From UBA9732 sp963599445 (GTDB lineage Bacteria > Spirochaetota > Spirochaetia > Sphaerochaetales > Sphaerochaetaceae): a stretch of DNA of 64,000 nt. The position numbers and the translations under genes are program-made. Below are positions 8,996-16,055 of the stretch, piece by piece (within the stretch, counting starts at the first letter, position 1; each line of letters starts with the position of its first letter). The stretch covers positions 62,001 through 126,000 of the forward strand of contig CAVBWZ010000002.1 of NCBI GenBank assembly GCA_963599445.1, in the 5' to 3' direction. The notes below the pieces were generated by a model, which searched no databases, was not told the DNA's origin, and worked only from the letters and a program-made list of their open reading frames with translations.

Positions 8996-10288
8996 ATGAA
9001 GAAGGACAAGGTAGTTGCAATCATTCTGGGAGGAGGAAAGGGCACAAGACTCTACCCGCTTACAATGGACAGGGCAAAGCCCGCCGTACCGTTTGCAGGA
9101 AAGTACAGACTTGTGGACATTCCAATATCGAACTGCATAAACAGCGGATTCAAGCAGATCTACCTCCTTACGCAGTTCAACTCAGCATCCCTTCACAACC
9201 ACATAGCAGGGACCTATACCTTTGACCAGTTCACAAAGGGCTTCGTTCAGATACTTGCAGCGGAGCAGACATACAAAGGCGAATCCTGGTATCAGGGAAC
9301 CGCAGACGCAGTAAGGAAGAACCTGATCCACTTCCATGACCAGAGCGCCGAGTACTACATCATCCTCAGCGGCGACCAGCTCTACAGGATGGACTTCTCC
9401 CTCATGCTCAAGCGCCACATAGAGACGGGGGCTGAGATAACCATAGCCGCAAAGCCAATCGCAAGGAGCCAGGCAACCGGCCTTGGAATCATGGGAACCG
9501 ATGCAGACGGCATGATAGACAAATTCTACGAAAAGCCAAGCCCAGACATGGACATAAGCGACTACAAGGTCAACCCCGCATACCTTGAGAACAGCCTTGG
9601 AGTCAAGGCCGACGAGTCCAACGAATACCTTGCATCCATGGGCATCTACATCTTCTCCGCAAAGACAATGGAAGAGGTCCTCGACAACGACAAGACCGAC
9701 TTTGGCAAGGAGATAATCCCGGACTCCATCAAGGACCGCAAGGTGGCATCGTTCCTGTTCGATGGCTTCTGGGAGGACATTGGAACCATAAAAGCCTTCT
9801 ATGAGACGAACATAGACCTCGCAAGCATACGCCCGCAGTTCAACTTCTACGACGAGGATATGCCAATCTACACCCACAGGCGCTACCTCCCTGCAACGAA
9901 GCTCAACTTCTGCACGTTCTCAAGTTCGCTCGCATCCGAGGGCTCCATCATCACAAACGCCTCCATCGTCAACTCCATCATTGGAGTCCGCACGCTCATA
10001 GAAAGCGGAGCGTCCCTCAACGGAGTCTACTGCATGGGCGCGACCTACTACGAAACAGACGAGCAAAAGGCCCACAACCGTGAAATGGGCATCCCGAACA
10101 TTGGAATAGGAGAAGGCACCCTCATACGCAAGGCCATAATCGACATGAATGCGCGCATAGGAGTGGGCTGCCGCATAGGCATAGACGACATAGAACGCAA
10201 GGACGGCGACTACCCCACCTACTCCATCCACGACGGCATCATCGTCATAAACAAGAACGCTGTAATCCCCAACGGAACGATAATCTGA
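8996..10288 (+). CDS. glgC: Glucose-1-phosphate adenylyltransferase
   Basis: Makes ADP-glucose from glucose-1-phosphate and ATP, the first committed step of glycogen synthesis, for the GlgA encoded just upstream. The N-terminal nucleotidyltransferase shows GGGKGTRLYPLT near residue 12, then WYQGTADAV and SGDQLYRMD; the C-terminal third is a left-handed beta-helix with hexapeptide repeats. The length of 430 residues is normal. AGGAG with 9-base spacing supports the start. Allosteric control by glycolytic intermediates is common in the family but the effector cannot be read from sequence. Confidence 0.95.
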   Translation: MKKDKVVAIILGGGKGTRLYPLTMDRAKPAVPFAGKYRLVDIPISNCINSGFKQIYLLTQFNSASLHNHIAGTYTFDQFTKGFVQILAAEQTYKGESWYQGTADAVRKNLIHFHDQSAEYYIILSGDQLYRMDFSLMLKRHIETGAEITIAAKPIARSQATGLGIMGTDADGMIDKFYEKPSPDMDISDYKVNPAYLENSLGVKADESNEYLASMGIYIFSAKTMEEVLDNDKTDFGKEIIPDSIKDRKVASFLFDGFWEDIGTIKAFYETNIDLASIRPQFNFYDEDMPIYTHRRYLPATKLNFCTFSSSLASEGSIITNASIVNSIIGVRTLIESGASLNGVYCMGATYYETDEQKAHNREMGIPNIGIGEGTLIRKAIIDMNARIGVGCRIGIDDIERKDGDYPTYSIHDGIIVINKNAVIPNGTII

Positions 10289-10331
10289 TTACAGCCCGAT
10301 GTCCTTGAATTTGACACAATTCACGGCTTTC

Positions 10332-10347
10332 ACGCCATCATTGGCGT
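10332..10347. terminator. Hairpin between convergent glgC and the membrane-protein gene (no T-run)
   Basis: A perfect 6-bp stem ACGCCA/TGGCGT with a 4-base loop touches the stop codon of the reverse gene. It has no T-run, so terminator function is weakly supported. Confidence 0.3.
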
Positions 10348-10736
10348 CAGATCAGGACAATCGAAGGGAAAAGGAAATGCAGCGCTGCAACGCCCAAGGA
10401 CACATATCCAAGGGCGTTTCTCTTTGCATCGTTGAAGCTCACAACGGAATCGGTCTTGGAATTGTAGACCCTTAGGAAATAGAAGACCACGACAAGCGTG
10501 GTGAGAGCCGGAATGAAATCCCCAAGCACCATTGGGCCTGGATCCATTGGCGAGAGCACCAACGCCGCCGCAACGACCAAGCCAAGGACGATGAATATGA
10601 CAGGATACTCTTTGCGAGATCTGTAGAAGCTTTGCAGGTTTATCAGAAAAAGCATGCTTGGGCCGTACTTGTCCACAAGAAGAAGGCAAGACGCAAGCAC
10701 AAGATAGACCACACTTATGAAATAGACCTGAGGCAT
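10347..10736 (-). CDS. Small integral membrane protein, unknown function
   Basis: I do not recognise this 129-residue protein. It has about four hydrophobic segments (residues 5-20, 44-60, 70-90 and 108-127), a short basic loop FYRSRKEY, and no signal peptide beyond the first segment. Upstream on its strand lie TTGAAT, 17 bases, then TAATAT ending six bases before the ATG, with no ribosome-binding site, so the mRNA is probably leaderless. It lies convergent to glgC and behind the terminator of the surface-lipoprotein gene. Confidence 0.65.
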   Translation of the reverse strand: MPQVYFISVVYLVLASCLLLVDKYGPSMLFLINLQSFYRSRKEYPVIFIVLGLVVAAALVLSPMDPGPMVLGDFIPALTTLVVVFYFLRVYNSKTDSVVSFNDAKRNALGYVSLGVAALHFLFPSIVLI

Positions 10737-10740
10737 GTTT

Positions 10741-10772
10741 CCATATTAACGGTGCAGTGCCTTTGATTCAAG
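10741..10772 (-). promoter_or_regulatory. Promoter of the small membrane protein, close to the ATG
   Basis: On the reverse strand TTGAAT and TAATAT are separated by 17 bases and the -10 box ends six bases before the start codon. Transcription would begin at about the A of the ATG. Confidence 0.5.
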
Positions 10773-10784
10773 TTGGAGCAGGTA

Positions 10785-10821
10785 CAAAAAAGGACTGCAG
10801 CCCTTTCAAGCCACAGTCCTA
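10785..10821 (-). terminator. Rho-independent terminator of the surface lipoprotein gene
   Basis: On the reverse strand AGGACTG...CAGTCCT form a stem extended by GC pairs, followed by six T. It lies 19 bases behind the lipoprotein stop codon. Confidence 0.85.
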
Positions 10822-10839
10822 GATTGGAAAACAGTTCAA

Positions 10840-11991
10840 TCAATTCTTGGGGTAGACCTGTTCTCCATCCACAAAGACAACAGATCCGTTGTCTGATTCA
10901 ACTTGGAAATACTTGGACTCTTGATTGCCAGTTGCAACGTTAACAAGCTTGATATCGCCTTCAAAAGAAACATTGCAGACAGCCTGCGTCTTTATGTTGA
11001 CGATTGGTTTTCCAGACTCTTCTGCTTCACTCGTATTTTCAAATGAGCAATTCTTTATCAGAACATTCAAAGAAATGGAACTTTCATTGTATGGGTGCAA
11101 GAACTTTCCAACTGAACTTGTAAATGAACAATTTTCAAATACGAAATTCTTTCCAGAATAAAGCCAAAGGCTATAGTCCTTGTTGTCCTTGAACTCGCAG
11201 TTTGTAAATACAACATCACCAACACCCCAATATGTCCCCATTCCTTCTATTGCACAGGAATCGAAGACAAGCTCACCAGCCCTGATGAATCCTTGGTAAT
11301 TTGCATTTGCTCCAATGCAAACTGTCAAATCTTTGAATGTAAGCTTTGCCCCTTCAATGTAGTTTGCACCCCTTGAACCCTCGGCTGCGGGCTTGGACAT
11401 ATCGGCACCTGTATTTACGTCCATCGTTGTGTTCGATGCACCAGCTCCAACGAATGTTATATTATATGTAGAATTATTTTTGGAACCTGTTATATTCGAG
11501 AAGTCCTCAAGCTTCACGCTATTCTTAAGAATATTGATTACAGTTGTCTTATCCTCTTTGCCTTTCAGAGACTTGATGGCATCTGTAAGAGTTGCATAAT
11601 ACTTGGTTCCAATCCTTGCCTCTGCGTTTTCAACTTCGTCCTTCTTTGCACCACAGACAGAGCATACACCATCTGCATCGTATTTGTGAGCTGCGGGAAT
11701 GGTTCTAGTCTCGCCCGATTTTTCTTTACAAACAGAACAAATCTCTGTTTCAACACCGTTCTCTACACATGTAGCAGGAGTTGAAATCTCGAATTCATAG
11801 GAGTGCCCCGTAGCAGGAATCGCTTCAGTTCTTGTGGCTTTGCAAGTCTCACATGTGTAGATTCTCTCTCCGGCTTCAGTGCAGGAAGCCTTTTTTGAAA
11901 CCACACCTTCATCCCAGACATGTTCATGCTCGGCACAGCCAACAAGGACAAGTACAAGCACGAGAACGACAAACAAAACGTTCTTCTTCAT
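10840..11991 (-). CDS. Putative surface lipoprotein with Cys-pair modules and beta-helix-like region
   Basis: A 383-residue exported protein. The lipobox LVGC places the lipidated Cys at residue 19 after a Val/Leu-rich signal peptide. Residues 20-120 carry repeated modules with CxxC pairs and PATGH or PAAH spacers, a type common in surface proteins of gut bacteria. The rest is polar and Asn/Thr/Ser-rich with repeated FENCSF- or IKNCSF-like strands, suggesting a right-handed beta-helix; binding or cleaving a glycan is possible but unproven. The gene stands alone between the G-tract promoter and a strong terminator, and the leader may fold over its ribosome-binding site, so expression is probably switched. 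Confidence 0.75.
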   Translation of the reverse strand: MKKNVLFVVLVLVLVLVGCAEHEHVWDEGVVSKKASCTEAGERIYTCETCKATRTEAIPATGHSYEFEISTPATCVENGVETEICSVCKEKSGETRTIPAAHKYDADGVCSVCGAKKDEVENAEARIGTKYYATLTDAIKSLKGKEDKTTVINILKNSVKLEDFSNITGSKNNSTYNITFVGAGASNTTMDVNTGADMSKPAAEGSRGANYIEGAKLTFKDLTVCIGANANYQGFIRAGELVFDSCAIEGMGTYWGVGDVVFTNCEFKDNKDYSLWLYSGKNFVFENCSFTSSVGKFLHPYNESSISLNVLIKNCSFENTSEAEESGKPIVNIKTQAVCNVSFEGDIKLVNVATGNQESKYFQVESDNGSVVFVDGEQVYPKN

Positions 11992-11998
11992 CTAATTA

Positions 11999-12015
11999 CC
12001 CCTTTGACAGCGGGG
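11999..12015 (-). promoter_or_regulatory. Leader hairpin covering the lipoprotein ribosome-binding site
   Basis: In the transcript CCCC and GGGG, separated by GCTGTCAAA, form a stem whose 3-prime half is the Shine-Dalgarno sequence AAGGGG, seven bases before the ATG. The loop is conserved in the second copy at 29790-29807, which suggests a functional element that could block translation. Confidence 0.5.
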
Positions 12016-12034
12016 CATTATTGATGTTCTCCCC

Positions 12035-12076
12035 GACTGACGGCGTCAGTCTACCCCCCCCCTAGCATATTGTCAA
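12035..12076 (-). promoter_or_regulatory. G-tract promoter (G9) with start-site dyad, copy C
   Basis: Reading the reverse strand: TTGACA (12076-12071), ATATGCTA, nine G (12062-12054), then TAGACT (12053-12048). The spacer is exactly 17 bases with nine G. Directly after the -10 box lies the perfect dyad GACTGACGGCGTCAGTC (12035-12051), which overlaps the box and the expected start. A change of one or two G would move the spacer away from the optimum. Confidence 0.75.
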
Positions 12077-12129
12077 GTGAGCGCAATAACATCGGGCTGT
12101 AATGAAAGTGTAAAAAGAAGTGAACCCAA

Positions 12130-12157
12130 TTGACCAAAAAGATTGCGTGGACATAAT
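12130..12157 (+). promoter_or_regulatory. Promoter of the thiBPQ operon
   Basis: TTGACC and CATAAT are 16 bases apart, giving a start near 12164 and a leader of about 40 bases. No TPP riboswitch core (CTGAGA) occurs in this leader. A GAGGAC/GTCCTC stem at about 12163-12188 precedes the ribosome-binding site. Confidence 0.6.
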
Positions 12158-12202
12158 TGGTAGCGAGGACAAGTCGCAAGAGTCCTCCAAGGAGAGCGCA
12201 TT

Positions 12203-13198
12203 ATGAAGAAGATGCTTTTGCTTTTGGTTGCGGTTCTCTGTGTAGCGGTGCCTGTCGTCGCACAGCCACAGAGCGAGCAGGTTCTCACAGTCTATGCCTA
12301 CGATTCGTTCACAGGCGACTGGGGACCAGGAAACGATATAGTCAAGGCCTTTGAAGAGCAGACCGGAATCAAGGTCAACCTCGTTGGGGCTTCCGGTGCG
12401 GTCGAGATGTATTCAAAGGTGGTTTACGAAGGTGCGGACTGCCCTGCTGACGTCGTCATTGGAATATCGGACTCCATAGACGTGGACCAGAACCTCTTTT
12501 TGGACTGGACGCCTGACTGCATGGCTGACCTCTCAGTTGGAAGGAAGGGAAACCTTGTGCCGTTCGACTACGGTTTCTTCGCATTCATAGCAGACACGGA
12601 GTATTTCAAGGACCACGAGCTTCCAACCAGCCTCGAAGACCTCACAAAACCTGAGTTCAAGGACAAGGTCATCCTCATAGACCCAAGGACGTCGTCCGTA
12701 GGTCTTGGACTTCTTGCATGGACGATCAACACACTTGGAGAGGATGCGGCGTTCGACTGGTGGAAGGCAATGAAGGACAATGCCCTAACGATTGGAGATT
12801 CCTGGTCGTCTTCATACGGACTCTTCACGGAAGGAGAAGCTCCTTTGGTCATAAGCTATACCACAAGCCCTGTATACCACGCACTTTATGAGGATACAGA
12901 CCGCTACCAGGCCATCGATTTCACAAACGGGCATGTAAAGACCACCGAGTATCTTGGAATCCTCAAGACCTCAAAGAACGTTGAGAGTGCCAAGAAGTTC
13001 TGCGAGTTCGTACTTACACAGGGTCAGGAGCAGATAGCAGTTGCCAACACGATGTTCCCTGCAAACGGAAGCGTCGAGCTTCCAGAGGCATTCAAGGTGG
13101 CCCTTATGCCAAGCAAGATCGTAGAGTACGATACCGATGCCTTTGTAGGGAAAACCAACGAGTATCTTACCCGTTGGGCACAAACCATGGTATTATGA
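12203..13198 (+). CDS. thiB: Thiamine-type ABC transporter, substrate-binding protein
   Basis: Periplasmic binding protein of the ThiB/TbpA group that would deliver thiamine or its phosphates to ThiPQ. A signal peptide of about 20 residues ends at VVA-QPQ. The mature start LTVYAYDSFTGDWGPG matches the E. coli TbpA opening, and ADVVIGISDS follows near residue 85. Length 331 residues. AAGGAG with 8-base spacing supports the start. Ligand preference is inferred from similarity; related iron-binding proteins share the fold. Confidence 0.85.
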   Translation: MKKMLLLLVAVLCVAVPVVAQPQSEQVLTVYAYDSFTGDWGPGNDIVKAFEEQTGIKVNLVGASGAVEMYSKVVYEGADCPADVVIGISDSIDVDQNLFLDWTPDCMADLSVGRKGNLVPFDYGFFAFIADTEYFKDHELPTSLEDLTKPEFKDKVILIDPRTSSVGLGLLAWTINTLGEDAAFDWWKAMKDNALTIGDSWSSSYGLFTEGEAPLVISYTTSPVYHALYEDTDRYQAIDFTNGHVKTTEYLGILKTSKNVESAKKFCEFVLTQGQEQIAVANTMFPANGSVELPEAFKVALMPSKIVEYDTDAFVGKTNEYLTRWAQTMVL

Positions 13199-13287
13199 AC
13201 GAAGTGTAATCGATTGAAGGGTTCGTTGTTTCTGCAATGGACCCTTCAGTGGATCCTTCGAAATGGAACGGGACAGGAGATGCAGAG

Positions 13288-14937
13288 ATGAAAAGAGAGT
13301 TGTTCTACAGTACATATCCGATTCCGGGCTTCATGGTCCTGCTCGTCCTGTTCCTTGTCCCTGTATGCATGACACTTGGACAGGCCTTCGTCGTAGACGG
13401 AGGCTTTTCGTTCTCTCTCATAGCAAGCACGTTCACGGACCCCTATTATCTAAGGATAATGGCGTTCACTCTCATACAGGCACTGTGCAGTACGCTTCTT
13501 TCATTGTTGATAGGTCTTCCTGGTGCATATCTCATGACGACATACAGGTTTCCAGGAAAGCGTGTCCTCAAGACGCTGTACACCATTCCGTTCGTGCTTC
13601 CTTCCATTCTTGTCGTACTTGGATTCGTCATATTCTACGGCAACAGCGGTTTCTTGAACAAAGCGCTTATGGCGGTGTTTGGACTTGAGGAACCACCTCT
13701 TAGAATACTGTACTCGTTCACTGCAGTGCTTCTGGCACATGCCTTCTACAATTTCCCCGTCGTCGTATCCATAGTTGGAGACTACTGGCAAAGGCTTGAC
13801 AGTTCGTGCGAAAGCGCGGCATCTACGCTTGGTTCCAAGAGGGCAAAGGTGTTCAGGACCATCACCCTACCCCGTCTTGCTCCATCAATACTTAGTGCGG
13901 CATCGCTTGTGTTCCTTTTCTGCTTCACAAGCTTTGCAATCATCCTCGTTCTAGGGGGAGGACCTGCACTTACAACCACAGAGGTTGAGATATATCGCCT
14001 TGCACGCATAAGCATGGACACTGGGCGGGCCTGTGCGCTCAGCATCTTCTCAATGCTGGTGGCTATAATCGTCATGTTCGTATACTCCGCAGCCCAACGG
14101 AAACAGAACCACGGAGAGGCGCTTGGAAACCAAAACGCAAAACTTGAGCGAAAGCCAAGGAGTTTTGGACAGCATCTTGGCATAGTCGTATACCTCATAT
14201 TCTCACTGCTGTTCATCCTATGTCCAATACTCAGCATTGTGGCAAGGTCACTTCTTGGAAACGCAACGCGTTCAGGAGGGCTCACCTTCTCTCTTGCGGC
14301 ATATGAAAAGCTGTTCGCAGCAGGAAGCTCCAACCTAAAGGCGGTGGCTACAAGCGTTGCAATAGCCTTGGCGTCATCTATTCTTGCGACTGCGGCCGCA
14401 CTGCGTATATGCACAAGCATTGCAAGGTCAAACAAGGCAGGAGTCGCAACGGATGTCGCTGTAATGCTTCCCATGGTGACAAGCTCAGTGATAATAGGTC
14501 TTAGCTACTTCATCGTATCCAAATACCTCAAGTTCATACCTTCGTTCGTACTGGTCGTCCTTGCACACTGCGTGATAACTATGCCGTTCGTCGTAAGGAC
14601 GATCCTCCCTGTATACAGAAGGATTCCAGCAAACCTCGTGAACGCTTCGTATACTTTGGGCTTTGGCACCCGACAGACATTCAGGAAGGTCATAAGACCA
14701 ATACTCATGCCTGCAATGCTCACGGGCATGGTGTTCTCGTTTGCAATGAGCATGGGAGAACTGAATGCCACGATCCTTCTTGGAAACACCAGCATGCAGA
14801 CAATTCCAATACAAATATACAGACTCATTTCATCATACAACTACCAAGGAGCTTGCGCTCTAGGCTGCATTCTCATTCTGGTGTGTTTCGTGGTGTTCTT
14901 CATAAGCGAGACTTTGAAAAGGAGAAGCTATGTCTGA
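13288..14937 (+). CDS. thiP: Thiamine-type ABC transporter, fused permease
   Basis: Inner-membrane permease with two tandem six-helix halves in one chain (549 residues), as in ThiP. EAA-type coupling loops are visible in each half: SAASTLGSKRAKVFRTITLP at about residue 190 and NASYTLGFGTRQTFRKVIRP at about residue 455. AGGAG 8 bases before the ATG at 13288 sets the start; a longer reading from 13237 adds 17 hydrophilic residues without a ribosome-binding site. It overlaps thiQ by eight bases, so translation is coupled. Confidence 0.9.
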   Translation: MKRELFYSTYPIPGFMVLLVLFLVPVCMTLGQAFVVDGGFSFSLIASTFTDPYYLRIMAFTLIQALCSTLLSLLIGLPGAYLMTTYRFPGKRVLKTLYTIPFVLPSILVVLGFVIFYGNSGFLNKALMAVFGLEEPPLRILYSFTAVLLAHAFYNFPVVVSIVGDYWQRLDSSCESAASTLGSKRAKVFRTITLPRLAPSILSAASLVFLFCFTSFAIILVLGGGPALTTTEVEIYRLARISMDTGRACALSIFSMLVAIIVMFVYSAAQRKQNHGEALGNQNAKLERKPRSFGQHLGIVVYLIFSLLFILCPILSIVARSLLGNATRSGGLTFSLAAYEKLFAAGSSNLKAVATSVAIALASSILATAAALRICTSIARSNKAGVATDVAVMLPMVTSSVIIGLSYFIVSKYLKFIPSFVLVVLAHCVITMPFVVRTILPVYRRIPANLVNASYTLGFGTRQTFRKVIRPILMPAMLTGMVFSFAMSMGELNATILLGNTSMQTIPIQIYRLISSYNYQGACALGCILILVCFVVFFISETLKRRSYV

Positions 14938-15997
14938 GTACGGTTTGAATTGCAGAAACATAAAGGTTTCATACCCACAGTTCACAATGGAGCTTGACTT
15001 CTCCGTTGGCAAGGGGGAGCTTGTTTCCCTCATTGGCCCTTCAGGCAGTGGAAAGAGCACGGCGCTGTCCCTCATAAGCGGGCTTCTCAAGCCCCAGAGC
15101 GGCAGCATCCTCATAGATGGGAACGATGTCACCAATCTGAGCCCTGACCAGAGGAAGGTTGGATTCGTGTTCCAAGACTATGCGCTTTTCCCTCACATGA
15201 CCGTTGAGCAGAACATAGCCTACCCAATGAAGAACCTCAAGATGCATAAGGATGAGATTGCAGGGGAAGTCCGCAGGCTTCTGGAGCTCGTGAACCTCTC
15301 CGGCTATGAGAAACGCCATATAGACGAAATGTCCGGTGGGGAGAAGCAAAGGATTGCACTCGCAAGGGCGCTTGCATCAAAGCCAAACGTGCTTCTTCTG
15401 GACGAACCGCTGTCTGCACTTGATGCAAAGCTAAGGGTGAGCCTACGCAAGGAGATAAGGGACATACAAAGAAAGACGGGAACCACTACGCTGTATGTGA
15501 CGCATGACCAGGAAGAGGCTCTGAGCGTATCGGACCGTGTGATAATACTCAACAACGGCAAGATAGAACAGGTAGGCACTCCAGAGGAGATATACAGGCG
15601 ACCAGGGACCGAGTTCGTTGCGACCTTCATGGGGGAGTGCAACATCCTCCCCTACGAGATAATCCTAAAGACATTGAGGGTCCCTGAGACGGATCGTTCA
15701 AAGGTAATCTACCAGTGTTTTGGCCCTGAGCACAAGCTGTTCTTCAGACCAGAGGACATGGTCGTCAACGACATACCAAGTCTACCGTTCCCAGAATTCT
15801 ATCCACACCTTAGATTTGAAAACGCAAAGATAGTGCGATGCGAGTATATGGGCAAGGAGTATCTGGTAACGGCACAGTACGATGGCCAGACGATAAAGGC
15901 GTACACCACCTACAAGCCAATGGGCGACACCCTGACGGCAGGCATCAGAATGACTAAGATATTGGAGTTCAACAACGGAAAGCTGACGCATAGTTGA
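14930..15997 (+). CDS. thiQ: Thiamine-type ABC transporter, ATPase
   Basis: ATP-binding subunit for ThiP. Walker A GPSGSGKST (about residues 37-45), signature MSGGEKQRIAL, Walker B NVLLLDEPLSALD and the switch His in VTHDQEEA are all intact. At 355 residues it carries a C-terminal regulatory extension of about 120 residues after the nucleotide-binding domain, longer than E. coli ThiQ and more like Fe/polyamine-type ATPases, with an RPED motif. No terminator with a T-run follows; a short repeat does. Confidence 0.9.
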   Translation: MSEYGLNCRNIKVSYPQFTMELDFSVGKGELVSLIGPSGSGKSTALSLISGLLKPQSGSILIDGNDVTNLSPDQRKVGFVFQDYALFPHMTVEQNIAYPMKNLKMHKDEIAGEVRRLLELVNLSGYEKRHIDEMSGGEKQRIALARALASKPNVLLLDEPLSALDAKLRVSLRKEIRDIQRKTGTTTLYVTHDQEEALSVSDRVIILNNGKIEQVGTPEEIYRRPGTEFVATFMGECNILPYEIILKTLRVPETDRSKVIYQCFGPEHKLFFRPEDMVVNDIPSLPFPEFYPHLRFENAKIVRCEYMGKEYLVTAQYDGQTIKAYTTYKPMGDTLTAGIRMTKILEFNNGKLTHS

Positions 15998-16016
15998 CCT
16001 ACTAGGCGCCAGCCCC

Positions 16017-16055
16017 GTGTTGGGTCCAATCAAAGTACAATCAAAGTCTAATCAA
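16017..16055. repeat. Three copies of an AATCAAAGT repeat between convergent thiQ and uvrB
   Basis: CAATCAAAG, CAATCAAAG and TAATCAAG follow each other at about 11-base spacing. The last copy runs into the end of uvrB. Confidence 0.5.

Noticed and set aside
9182..9877. Reverse ORF of 231 codons opposite glgC
   Set aside because: Antisense shadow of a conserved gene with biased third positions.
13782..14474. Reverse ORF of 230 codons opposite thiP
   Set aside because: Shadow of the permease gene; no start signal.
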